A stretch of DNA of 64,000 bases from Bacteroidales bacterium UBA5342 (GCA_002408065.1 DHQI01000086.1:7201-71200); one strand, 5' to 3'; shown: positions 44,101 to 51,849, numbered from the stretch's first letter. A program made the numbers and translations. Notes: generated from the sequence alone by a model not told the origin.

Positions 44101-45454
44101 TACTATGATGGAAAAATGTGAATGTAATATCCTTAAAAAACCATTAAATAAGACAGAGCTTGACAAAGAGTTATCCAAAAAGCAAAAGACTAAAGAGTAC
44201 TGGTTAGATAAGCTTGAAAAGCATAGTGAGAGCCGCTTAACCAAAGAGGTTGAAACTATTGAGGAACGTTTCGATAAGCGTTTGGCTGAGATCACTAAAA
44301 CGAAAGCGTTTAAAAAAGCAAAGGATCAAGCTGAATACATCAAGGTTAAGCAATCAGAGATAGAATCTGATCGCAATGAGGCATTGAAAGAAGCAACACA
44401 ACAGGCCAACAATAAAAGGTCTGAGATGAAACGTATTCTAGGCTTCTTTGAAGTTGGAGAAAGTTATAAATTTCCATCCATAGGCAATAGTGCAGAAAAG
44501 GTTGCCAGTGTATTTTTAGGCTACTCTATCAACGAGAAAGCAAAGAACCCTTTTGCACCATCCGCTGTAAAGTTGCGTTTTGCGGTGGCTGATAGCCGTC
44601 GTTTAATGGTCTTGACTTGTTCCGGTGATGCCGTTACGGTTATTAATTCCGTGATGTCATATAGCTATAATATGTATGAAGACTATGTAAAAGATTGGGC
44701 TGAGCATACCCAAAAGTATGCAAAGAATAGAGGTGTCCGGTACATAATGACCGGGAATTTATTGCAAGCCAGTTTTTATAAGGGAAAACTAGTAAGCTAT
44801 ACCACAGTGTCAGGTAAAGAGCAGAAAGGTATGTTAATGCCTGAATCTTGGTCGCCAATGAGTGATGACAGTAGTCGTATAGCGTCCCATATTGTAACGC
44901 CAATAGCCAATGTGAGCCGTCACGTGATGAGTATTGTTGTTGGTAATACCATTAAGACCACTGATGATATTGTGATTGCACGCGTATCTCTTGAAGAGTT
45001 TAGCGTCACGATGCCAAAGAAAAAAACTTTCATTCCATTGTACACCGATGCTGATGTCATCAAACTTACAACCAATAAAAAGGATGGTTTTGAGATGGTG
45101 TCTGGTATGATGAGAGCTAATGTTTCTGAAAAAAAGATGCCAAAGTTTATCAAGCTGATGGGGGAGCGTTATAGTGTATCTGTAGAAGTTCCAAGGGCTG
45201 TTTATGATGAAATATTCAGTGGCAAAAAAACGAACAATAACGAACTGGATAAGATCACCAAGCAAGCAATGGAAATGTTTGATGAAGACAAGGCTAAGTT
45301 TTCAGATCGTTTGAAAGCTCAAAAGAAAAAGCGAAAACTAAAGCTAGAGGCAGATGCCAGAGCGGCTAGTGTAGATGATCAAGATGCAGAAACGCTTAAA
45401 CTTAGAGCAAGAGCCATTATCCTAAAGAAAAAAAGAGCTAGGGCAAAGCGATAG
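41102..45454 (+). CDS. strawberry-notch-type SF2 helicase, very large
   Basis: 1450 residues. Helicase motifs in order: IIIGDQTGIGKGRTAAAVI (Walker A, the strawberry-notch version), VLVLDEAHNGAG (DEAH box), CYLSATFAKR (motif III), a long insert, then MINQSGSTGASAQAI and IQKRGRVNRTGQV (motifs V and VI with Arg finger). A coiled-coil region (about 1000-1110) and a C-terminal domain end with LKLRARAIILKKKRAR. Homologues occur in phages and mobile elements next to methyltransferases. It probably translocates on DNA. The stop codon TAG lies within the first octamer of repeat array D. Confidence 0.85.
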   Translation: MNIKMQIKNKVMTLTFPRKPKENIVNRMRELRFTTKDNKAFHRAEFLTQNEYEYIVALLSTNGLGMPYIPAADKGFILDTHVPDSMGQEMHLAARKIKKAVGGSFIDYLCDKLKYTESDLLDSLACEQIDAVSMAIYNIERNNGIIIGDQTGIGKGRTAAAVIRYGIVQGKKPIFLSEKPNLFSDLYRDMVDIKSDHYKPFIVNARADKTHIKTKNGDIVYKAPTKAEQLNVISSMEMPDEYDYVCTTYDQFKLKSAVEKRAFLGAMAKDNVLVLDEAHNGAGTSQIGEYLQSVVRESQGVCYLSATFAKRADNMPFFALKTSIKEANLSSEGLTNAIVNGGVPLQEVLSAQLVAEGQMLRRERPFDGIEVNYKELKEKAADHKKKADTITDIVRDIIDFQENHIDPVIKSLDKQAAKEGKEIVGRNGTSKAGVANSPAFSKIFNMFKQILFSITADDVADHVINLHNSGKKPLIAFGSTMGSFVAELGELGDIVNADFSSVIMKALKGTMRYTVKGINGKPVKKEFHINEFSPETQSVYYKIARKIESISTGMYISPIDVVKMRLRDAGISVAEVTGRSVAVEYGDWDECTTKDELMPLTLADISSTVKKVMPFFQQQVLVGSIEHYDTLERLEREIKAVPRLGKGDGIKEYEKASQTQGGITYTDFVKPKLHYFYGASDWYITEWDGKDSFFGFVVLNGDMIDAEWGYISLSEIVGLEMVELDFHFDTDKPLAYHLKKHNRSLGKVATKKKTKVTTAQIIRRKRENVADVYNRFNNNEIDVLMINQSGSTGASAQAITTDDVTIDKVKQRVMVIWEAELDISTEIQKRGRVNRTGQVMLPIYDYIISSIPAQKRLLMMLKKKLKSLDANTTSNQDNSGSQLESEDFLNKYGDKVVYEYLYEKPHLAETLGDPLNFFNDKEHIIDGAASKVSGRVAILPIDEQERFYNEVMERYDVYIDLVKQSGEYDLEVETLDLKSKTLEKYVVIAGKGGKSAFGSDTMMEKCECNILKKPLNKTELDKELSKKQKTKEYWLDKLEKHSESRLTKEVETIEERFDKRLAEITKTKAFKKAKDQAEYIKVKQSEIESDRNEALKEATQQANNKRSEMKRILGFFEVGESYKFPSIGNSAEKVASVFLGYSINEKAKNPFAPSAVKLRFAVADSRRLMVLTCSGDAVTVINSVMSYSYNMYEDYVKDWAEHTQKYAKNRGVRYIMTGNLLQASFYKGKLVSYTTVSGKEQKGMLMPESWSPMSDDSSRIASHIVTPIANVSRHVMSIVVGNTIKTTDDIVIARVSLEEFSVTMPKKKTFIPLYTDADVIKLTTNKKDGFEMVSGMMRANVSEKKMPKFIKLMGERYSVSVEVPRAVYDEIFSGKKTNNNELDKITKQAMEMFDEDKAKFSDRLKAQKKKRKLKLEADARAASVDDQDAETLKLRARAIILKKKRARAKR

Positions 45455-45544
45455 CAAAAAGGACAAAAAATCCAGGCTGCAGCGCCTAAAAATGATAGCA
45501 AAACACAAAGCCGGCCACGAGTTCCGGAAACAAAAATGATAGCA
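45449..45544 (+). repeat. TGATAGCA array, copy D
   Basis: CGATAGCA at 45449, then TGATAGCA at 45493 and 45537 (spacings 44 and 44). It overlaps the helicase stop codon and shares long identical segments with copy B (GGCTGCAGCGCCTAAAA; AAAACACAAAGCCGGCC). Confidence 0.88.
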
Positions 45545-45571
45545 TAATAACTGATTTTAAAACATTGAGAT

Positions 45572-46651
45572 ATGAAACTTACCGTAAACAATTACCAGAC
45601 TGAGACAGCACACGTGAACACCAGTGATCTACCTGACTATATGCAGGAAGCGCACCGCGATTTTGATAAATATGCAAAGCTTTATAATAAAGATGATGAA
45701 ATCAAGGAATTGATTGATATGCAAATTGAAGATATGAAAGAGTATCTGGAACAGCATCCAAAGAAAACAACACGCAAAAAGATTGTGCCTAAATCGGATA
45801 AATTTAGAGTTTCTTTGAATGAAGGAAGCTATCAATTTGATCAGTATTTTTCAACTTCTAGTTCTTTAAAAACTGTACACAATAGTGCTATAGTAAAGAT
45901 GCAGGAAATGTTGGATCATAGAGCAACAGATCAATCAGTATGGGCTACTATTGATGAAAAGATAAATGGATCTTGGGAAGAAGTAGATCGAATTAAATAT
46001 AAAGCTAAAGGAGAAAAAGCTCCGACAAAACCAAAACCTAAAACAACAAAGAAAACAGCACCCAAAAAAGCTGCAACTAAAACCAAAACCTCAAAAGGGA
46101 AAAAAGTCGTTAGAAAACCAAACGAGGTAGCTGTAATGCCTGAGCATATCCGCATTTTGAAACGTTACCTTGCTTATGACGGTAAGAAGGTAACAGAGCG
46201 TCAAGTGATGTTGTTTTATCGTGCTATCCAGAGAGCAGCAGTAGAAAAAAAGATCACAAAGAAAACAGAACATGCTGATCTGATTGAAGCCGTAGGACGG
46301 GACTTGTCCAGTACTTATAAAAATATGGGTGATTCTTGTGTGTTTGAAGCTCCGAAAAACCTCAAATCTAAGGTCGAAAAAGTGGTAGATGATTACGGAA
46401 TAAAACCGTCTATTGCATTGATAAAACGTTTTATCAATCTGTATGGTGGTATTACTCCGGAAAAAGCACAACGCCTCCTTAAAAGCATTGAAAATGCCAA
46501 GAAAAACGGCAAGGTTCAAAAGACAGATAGCACCTTTAAACGGATAACTGAAATAGAGAATAAACTAGCTAACTATTTGGATACTGATAAGCTTATTATC
46601 ACCGATGTGCAGCTAAACGGACTAGCAGAACTGGCAAGGATAAAAAAGTAA
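45572..46651 (+). CDS. unknown protein with Lys/Ala/Thr-rich linker
   Basis: 359 residues: an acidic helical N-terminal region (1-70), a middle domain, a Lys/Ala/Pro/Thr-rich linker at about 148-185 (KPKPKTTKKTAPKKAATKTK and following) and a helical C-terminal domain (about 190-355). The basic linker resembles histone-H1-like DNA-binding tails, so a DNA-binding or polyvalent protein is plausible. No family is assigned. Confidence 0.45.
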   Translation: MKLTVNNYQTETAHVNTSDLPDYMQEAHRDFDKYAKLYNKDDEIKELIDMQIEDMKEYLEQHPKKTTRKKIVPKSDKFRVSLNEGSYQFDQYFSTSSSLKTVHNSAIVKMQEMLDHRATDQSVWATIDEKINGSWEEVDRIKYKAKGEKAPTKPKPKTTKKTAPKKAATKTKTSKGKKVVRKPNEVAVMPEHIRILKRYLAYDGKKVTERQVMLFYRAIQRAAVEKKITKKTEHADLIEAVGRDLSSTYKNMGDSCVFEAPKNLKSKVEKVVDDYGIKPSIALIKRFINLYGGITPEKAQRLLKSIENAKKNGKVQKTDSTFKRITEIENKLANYLDTDKLIITDVQLNGLAELARIKK

Positions 46652-46740
46652 AAGCCACTACTTCAAAACCAAGAGAAGATAGTGGCGTAAAGAGTGTTAA
46701 GGAAGCTAATAGCGGCTTTCTAGGGGTAGAAACAAAAAAA

Positions 46741-47433
46741 ATGAGAGACACAAGCAAAGCACACAAAAGTGAGCTGAACGGAAAGTCTCCCATTTTCAAC
46801 GGCAATACAAAGGTAGGGCGTGAGACGAAAAAATCAAGTAAAAAGGAAAATAAAATGTATGATGAAGTTTCACCGGATGATATTGTAAGCCTTTCTGAGG
46901 TGGTGAAAATGAACTTTGAAACCATCAAGATGAAAGGCCGTTTTGCCAAGCTCCTAGGGGATTTATACAATCCTTTTTATATCTTAATTTACGGCTTGCC
47001 TTACAATGGAAAGAGTAGTGTATCTTTGTTATTTGCTGATGATATAATGAAGGAAGGCTTAAAAGCTCTTTATGTAATGAACGAAGAGGGCGTAAAGGCT
47101 GGATTGCAGGAAAAAGCTACACGTTTAAAGGTGACAAGCCCAATAGATGTGACAGAGAATTACGACCCGGCTAAGTTTAAGCCTTATGATGTGGTTGTAT
47201 TGGATAGTATCCAAACCTGCGGTATGTCACCAAGTGATTTTGCAGAATTGAAAAGAAGGTTCCCTCATACTTCTTTTGTGCTGGTTTCTAAAGCCAATAA
47301 AGATGGTACTTCCAAAGGTACATCCGATTGGGAACATGATGTAGATGCTGTATTGAGAGTGGAAGAAGGTACTGCGCACATTGGCAAGAACCGTTTTCCT
47401 AATGGTAAGATAGAAGCTTTGAAGCTTCTGTAG
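46741..47433 (+). CDS. RadA/RecA-like ATPase
   Basis: 230 residues. Walker A is IYGLPYNGKSS and Walker B is VVVLDSIQT. Downstream come SKANKDGTSKGTSDWEHDVDAVLRVE and the RadA-type KNRF motif (GKNRFPNGKIEALKL). It is therefore a RadA/Sms-like RecA-fold ATPase lacking the N-terminal zinc finger and C-terminal Lon-like domain. It may serve DNA processing or recombination. A packaging role is conceivable because no other packaging ATPase was found, but there is no direct evidence. Confidence 0.72.
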   Translation: MRDTSKAHKSELNGKSPIFNGNTKVGRETKKSSKKENKMYDEVSPDDIVSLSEVVKMNFETIKMKGRFAKLLGDLYNPFYILIYGLPYNGKSSVSLLFADDIMKEGLKALYVMNEEGVKAGLQEKATRLKVTSPIDVTENYDPAKFKPYDVVVLDSIQTCGMSPSDFAELKRRFPHTSFVLVSKANKDGTSKGTSDWEHDVDAVLRVEEGTAHIGKNRFPNGKIEALKLL

Positions 47434-47450
47434 TGTTTAAGCATAAAAGA

Positions 47451-47478
47451 AAAGCCGTCCGGTTGGGCGGCTTTTTTT
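47451..47478 (+). terminator. terminator at end of rightward genes
   Basis: A 10-bp stem AAAGCCGTCC/GGGCGGCTTT (one G-T pair), GGTT loop, seven T. It separates the rightward element genes from the convergent restriction-modification cargo. Confidence 0.88.
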
Positions 47479-47546
47479 AGTGTGTGACTATAGAGCAAAA
47501 AATATAGAGAATTTTGGCTTGTAATTAGGCTGATTTAGTATTCCTT

Positions 47547-49010
47547 TTACGCTAATATTATTTGTTCAATTTCTTCTTTGGCTTTATTGACTATATCTTG
47601 TGCTTCTAGCTCTAGTTGTTTGGCTTTAGCTCTTAAGTCTGAAATGTAATCAGCAATTATAGTTTGTTTATCCAAACTTGGTAATGGAATTATCTGGTTA
47701 AAGTAATTTGACATTATCAAATTTCTAATACCATTCGTTTGGCTTTGCATAGCATCAGTCAGTTTGATATTGTGAACGGTTTTAAGGTAGCAAAACAGAT
47801 ACTCAGGATTAATCTTTGAGCTGTTAACTCTAATTTTATGAATAAAATTACTGTATCCAATGGAGTAGTCTTTTAAAATTTCATTAGTCAAAATTGAAAT
47901 TCTACCGACAGGTTGGTCAGGGCTTCCTCCTGATTTTTCTATAAGTAAATCATTTTCTTGAACATCTATTCTGTCTAATTTTTCTTTACTTATAAACCGA
48001 TATTTTACTCGGTTATTATCAAGTTTAAGGTTGTATAGGTTATCAAACTCTGTAGCTCGAATTACTAAGCATTTTTTGAATTTGTCGCCTAATTTTTCTT
48101 TTTCGTCTTTGCCCCAATCACCTGCAACACTATGTATGATTAAGTCCTTCAAAAGAGGTTTGTCAAAAGAGGTTTTATTTATTGCGTTTCTGATTCCCTG
48201 TGTATTATTATCGTATAATTTTGGATCAAAACGTCCTCCACTCATTTTGCTGAAAAATGTTGTAAAAATTCTATTTTCCAGAGAATTGTCTTTCTCTGGT
48301 AAAGTGATGCCAAGTTCATTTAATAAATAATCATCTATACTAGCTAAAAGTTTTTTTGCTTCGGTTTCTTTTTGTTGTTTTTGTGTATAGGCTATTTCGT
48401 ATATGTTAATTATTTCTTGTTGTATTTTTTTGGGAGGAATGGGTAGTCTTAATCTGTTAAATTGCTCGCTGTTAATGCTATAGACGGTTGTTCCAAGCTT
48501 GGTGATTAATGGGAATATTTTTCTTCCAAAAACATCAAAGAAATACATTAAGTAGTCAGGAATAACGTCATCGGATAAATACAAAGCCTTTAAGTCTTGA
48601 TTTATTGCGATACTTCGTTGGTTTATTGTGCAGTTGATTTCACCTTCTTTTAAAGCTCTATATACTATTATTAAGTTGTTTGATTTAATAACATTTGTAG
48701 ATGAATTTTCTACACCCTCTTCTGTTATAGAATCAATTGTTTTTGTTAGTTTGAATGTTTTAATATCTTTAGGAGAAGCCCAGGGGATATTTCCTCCATC
48801 CCAATATTCACTAATGTTTTTAGATGGGGTTCCTCCACTTATTGAAGAAATAACAATTTTTGATATCCTTTTTAAAGGATAATTGCTTTTGATTATGTTT
48901 TTTCTTAATGCTTGATTAAAATTAGGATCTAACCTTCCTTCAACTTCTGAAAAATTAACGATAAATACCTTTTCTCTATCTACAGAACTGTTTAATTGAA
49001 ATTCACTCAT
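47547..49010 (-). CDS. restriction-modification specificity subunit (HsdS-like)
   Basis: 487 residues with two target-recognition halves: each starts with a short conserved block (EGRLDPNFNQALRKNI; GGRFDPKLYDN) and ends with a spacer helix (PIPPKKIQQEIINIYEIAYTQKQQKE; PLPSLDKQTIIADYISDLRAKA). This is the classical two-TRD architecture recognising a bipartite site. It starts 2 bp after the stop of its partner, forming a two-gene minus-strand operon. Confidence 0.9.
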   Translation of the reverse strand: MSEFQLNSSVDREKVFIVNFSEVEGRLDPNFNQALRKNIIKSNYPLKRISKIVISSISGGTPSKNISEYWDGGNIPWASPKDIKTFKLTKTIDSITEEGVENSSTNVIKSNNLIIVYRALKEGEINCTINQRSIAINQDLKALYLSDDVIPDYLMYFFDVFGRKIFPLITKLGTTVYSINSEQFNRLRLPIPPKKIQQEIINIYEIAYTQKQQKETEAKKLLASIDDYLLNELGITLPEKDNSLENRIFTTFFSKMSGGRFDPKLYDNNTQGIRNAINKTSFDKPLLKDLIIHSVAGDWGKDEKEKLGDKFKKCLVIRATEFDNLYNLKLDNNRVKYRFISKEKLDRIDVQENDLLIEKSGGSPDQPVGRISILTNEILKDYSIGYSNFIHKIRVNSSKINPEYLFCYLKTVHNIKLTDAMQSQTNGIRNLIMSNYFNQIIPLPSLDKQTIIADYISDLRAKAKQLELEAQDIVNKAKEEIEQIILA

Positions 49011-49012
49011 AG

Positions 49013-51205
49013 TTACTCCCCATCTATTATATGGTTAATAAATCGGATTAGCTCTACTTCAATTGTATCAAGTTCATTGTTTCCTGTAGGCTTACCTGTG
49101 GCATCGTAACCAATATCTTCAGCTATTGCCATAAAGATGGGATAGTCGGAGAGTTTTGCTTGTTTTTCGATGATGTAACGGTCTGCTAATTCTTCTTTTA
49201 AATCATTTGCATTTTGGTTATAGTAATCTGAAATTTCTTTTTTCCAATCTTTAAATGCTGCTGTTTTGGCAATTAGCTTTTTGTCTGTTTCGTCTGTAGT
49301 GTTTTCGAAGCCTGTATGCTCTTTTATTACTTTCTTTTTCTTTTTTTCAAAGTCGTCTATTTGCTTTAAATAATTGGCATCAGATTTTATTTGCTCCTTT
49401 AGTTCTTGTTTTTGATTTGCGATGTTTTGTGTGGTGTCATCATCCCACTTACGCAAAACCATTACAGAGCTTTTTACTCCAGCTCCTGTGTGAGCAAATG
49501 CTGTTTGTGGCATAGATACTACTGCAACTATTCGATACCATTCTTCGATATTATCTCGCACATATTGCAAGCTGCTATTGGTCAAAATGCCGTCTGGTAT
49601 TACTATAGCAAGAAATCCGTTGGGTTTTAGGAAATTCCAACATTGCTCAATAAACAATACTTCGGTGCTTTGGTTAGAGCGTCCTTTTACAGCTGTGTTT
49701 TTTGTGTCAAGCCAGCTTATATCTTTGTTGCCTAAGTTGTATTGATGCAGGTAAGCTCTCTCTGTTTGCTTCACCGAACTACCAAAAGGTGGATTAGTAA
49801 TAATAAAGTCAAAACTATTTGTTTTGAATTCTGGATTACCACTATTTTTTTGCATTTCTTTGGCAAGCAACAAACCATCGGATGCAATTACATTAGTATG
49901 CCCATCATCGTGAATAATCATATTCATTTTTGCCGTTCTGGCAATTTGCTCATTTATTTCTATTCCGAAAAGATTCTTTTCGGCAAAATCGTGCCAATGC
50001 TTCCAATGGTCTTTTGCCTCTATGGGATCAGTTTCGTAGTTTGGATAATACTCATTGGCTTGTGTGCGTACTTTGTCTAAAGCATAAAGCAGGAAACCAC
50101 CACTACCGCAAGAGGTGTCGAGTACTCGTGATTCATTGTTAATAGGTAGTGAATTTACAATAAACTTCACGATTGGACGAGGCGTAAAAAACTGTCCAAA
50201 ATTGCCACGAAAATATGATCCCATAAAGGTTTCAAAGGCTTTTCCTTTGCTGTCGAGATCAGTAAGGTTTAGATTTATACTTTCGAGATAACCAACAACT
50301 TTTTTTACTTTTTGATGATTTAGCCTAACATTGTCCTTAAATACTTCGGGGTCTTTCTTTTGTCCTTCAGCATAGAGTGCTAAAATACGTTTATGTAGTT
50401 CTTTTGATATTTTTAGTTCAATTTTTTCAATCTGCTCTTTATTGGCATTCTTAGGGATTGGTTCATTGAAGATTTGGAAATCGTAAGGTTGTCCTTTCTT
50501 TCGGGGTTTACGCTCATCCCATATTTTACAGAAAATCAACTTATCTAGTTCGTCAAATGCTTCGGATGGGTTTAGTTCACCACCGCCCCAAAGTGCTTGA
50601 TGAGCTTGTTTGAAACGGTTTGTTAGTTCGTCTTCGTTAATTACTTCTAGCTCAAAGAACTTTTGTTTTGTTTCATCTTCTCCTGCATCTTCATTGGCAG
50701 TTCGCCCACCTTTAGCATACTTGTATTTCTGTACTTCTGTAATACCAAAACGTGGAATGTCGGGAATGGTTTGCTTTACACTACTATCTTTGTCTACAAG
50801 GAAGTATTCGTTTTTAATCCCTGATGTAACCCAAAGATATTTTATAGTCCCTGAAAGAGAATATGCATAGGATGCGGCTTGCTCTATGGCTTGTATGAAT
50901 TCAAGCTCTGAAATATCTGCTTTCTTGCACTCCACAACAATGTGAGGTTGTGTGCATTCGTCATCGTTATAAACTACAATATCTGCTTCTTTAGTCGAAG
51001 CTCCCATTGTTACAGTCACGAATTGCTGAACACGTTCAACAGGATAATTGTATGAAAGAACTAGCTTTAGAAATGATTCAGCTTGTATCTTTTCTTCGGG
51101 ATTTGTGTAGTTCCGAGTCTTGTTTTGGTGGATATATGTTATCTTCTTTCGTCCATCGTCAAACGAAATCAAACCTTTTTGAATGCCTTTTTCAATTATA
51201 TTCAT
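49013..51205 (-). CDS. fused nuclease-methyltransferase subunit (BcgI-like)
   Basis: 730 residues from ATG 51205. The N-terminal domain (about 15-130) has the PD-(D/E)XK-type pattern EADIVVYN ... HIVVECKKAD (Asp75, Glu92, Lys94), as in HSDR_N nucleases. Residues about 280-620 are an HsdM-type N6-adenine methyltransferase with LDTSCGSGGFLLYALD (motif I) and ITNPPFGSS (motif IV). No separate HsdR is present. Cutting and methylation in one chain plus a separate S subunit is the BcgI-type (type IIB/IIH) arrangement. It protects the element and host and acts as cargo near attR. Confidence 0.85.
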   Translation of the reverse strand: MNIIEKGIQKGLISFDDGRKKITYIHQNKTRNYTNPEEKIQAESFLKLVLSYNYPVERVQQFVTVTMGASTKEADIVVYNDDECTQPHIVVECKKADISELEFIQAIEQAASYAYSLSGTIKYLWVTSGIKNEYFLVDKDSSVKQTIPDIPRFGITEVQKYKYAKGGRTANEDAGEDETKQKFFELEVINEDELTNRFKQAHQALWGGGELNPSEAFDELDKLIFCKIWDERKPRKKGQPYDFQIFNEPIPKNANKEQIEKIELKISKELHKRILALYAEGQKKDPEVFKDNVRLNHQKVKKVVGYLESINLNLTDLDSKGKAFETFMGSYFRGNFGQFFTPRPIVKFIVNSLPINNESRVLDTSCGSGGFLLYALDKVRTQANEYYPNYETDPIEAKDHWKHWHDFAEKNLFGIEINEQIARTAKMNMIIHDDGHTNVIASDGLLLAKEMQKNSGNPEFKTNSFDFIITNPPFGSSVKQTERAYLHQYNLGNKDISWLDTKNTAVKGRSNQSTEVLFIEQCWNFLKPNGFLAIVIPDGILTNSSLQYVRDNIEEWYRIVAVVSMPQTAFAHTGAGVKSSVMVLRKWDDDTTQNIANQKQELKEQIKSDANYLKQIDDFEKKKKKVIKEHTGFENTTDETDKKLIAKTAAFKDWKKEISDYYNQNANDLKEELADRYIIEKQAKLSDYPIFMAIAEDIGYDATGKPTGNNELDTIEVELIRFINHIIDGE

Positions 51206-51353
51206 ATTTAATACTTGTAGTGTTCTAACGATCTTTGAAATGTTCAATAATTAAAGAATAATTATGCAGATAGAAATTTTCATCAAAAATAGTATTTATT
51301 GTTTCTGAAAACTGTATAGATTAGATAAAAGTTGAGATATGGCCTCATTTTTC

Positions 51354-51460
51354 TGCTATCAAAAAGGAAGTCTGGCCACGCTGAGCTTCGTTCTGTGTGC
51401 TATCAATTTTGAGTGCTGCAGCTGGCGATGTCGGTTGGATCCGGAAAAAAAGTGCTATCA
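51354..51460 (-). repeat. TGATAGCA array, copy E (inverted)
   Basis: On the minus strand TGATAGCA occupies 51460-51453, 51405-51398 and 51361-51354. Spacings are 55 then 44, the same order as copies A and C. It lies 148 bp upstream of the restriction-modification operon it reads toward and 100 bp from attR. Spacers contain CCGGATCC and CAGCTGCAG. Confidence 0.88.
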
Positions 51461-51559
51461 TAACTGAGGATCACCTTTATTGTGTTTTATTGTTTTGAAT
51501 TGATACCATAGTGATACCCGATAAATATAATAGTCAGATATATAGATTAAAAGGAATTT

Positions 51560-51572
51560 CCAGCCGAATCAC
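51560..51572 (+). repeat. attR core (13 bp)
   Basis: CCAGCCGAATCAC matches the 3' end of tRNA-Arg at 14316-14328. Flanking bases diverge on both sides, as expected at an integration junction. Confidence 0.88.
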
Positions 51573-51573
51573 G

Positions 51574-51627
51574 AAAGAGAGTTGTAATGCACAGTTATGC
51601 TGTGGGTTGCGACTCTTTTTCTTTTTT
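51574..51627 (+). terminator. displaced original tRNA-Arg terminator
   Basis: A long imperfect hairpin (51575-51594 with 51600-51617; AAGAGAGTTGTAATGCACAG and CTGTGGGTTGCGACTCTT) is followed by two T runs immediately beyond attR. In the uninterrupted chromosome it would directly follow tRNA-Arg. Confidence 0.8.
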
Positions 51628-51849
51628 AGGGCTTACCGTGTGAGCTAATGTGCATCTTTTAGTAAAGCAGAGCTTTTATATTAATAGGACGTCGTCTGGA
51701 GACTACACCCAACGGGTTAATCTAATAAAAGCAAGCTACAAGCTTGAAGTGGTTTTGGGTCTCCCGAGTCCTCGGGAGAAACTTGAACCAAGACACGTCA
51801 TACAGGACACGTAGGCTTGTGCGAAATAAGGGGTTTGAACCCGGACAGT
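51628..51849. other. intergenic with long imperfect hairpin, no gene
   Basis: No ORF is supported. A 9-bp perfect stem TCTCCCGAG/CTCGGGAGA with a 2-nt loop (51760-51768 with 51771-51779) is extended by GGTT/AACC arms to about 51751-51790. It could be a repeat or ncRNA remnant; nothing identifies it. Confidence 0.35.

Larger units (their letters stand above)
14316..51572 (+). mobile_element. integrated virus-like element, about 37.2 kb
   Basis: The element is delimited by a 13-bp direct repeat whose left copy is the 3' end of tRNA-Arg, with a tyrosine integrase just inside the left end. The tRNA terminator probably native to the site is displaced beyond the right repeat. Contents in order: integrase, minus-strand accessory genes, CI/Cro-like switch, early/replication genes, nucleotide and cell-wall enzymes, candidate virion genes rich in membrane segments, methyltransferase, strawberry-notch helicase, RadA-like ATPase and a restriction-modification cargo. 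No terminase, portal, tail, relaxase or type IV secretion gene is recognisable. It is interpreted as a temperate non-tailed virus or related element. Confidence 0.85.

Noticed and set aside
49013..51205. Classical type I restriction system missing its HsdR
   Set aside because: The nuclease domain is fused to the N terminus of the methyltransferase, so a separate HsdR is not needed; the BcgI-like arrangement fits better.
19801..51460. TGATAGCA arrays as CRISPR or simple tandem repeats
   Set aside because: The repeated part is only 8 bp and the spacers are partly shared between copies and dyad-symmetric. Copies have only three or four units, and no cas gene is present.
14316..51572. Element as an integrative conjugative element or a tailed prophage
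   Set aside because: No relaxase, coupling protein, Tra/VirB protein, terminase, portal, tail tube or tape-measure protein is recognisable, while lysis and virion-type membrane proteins are present.
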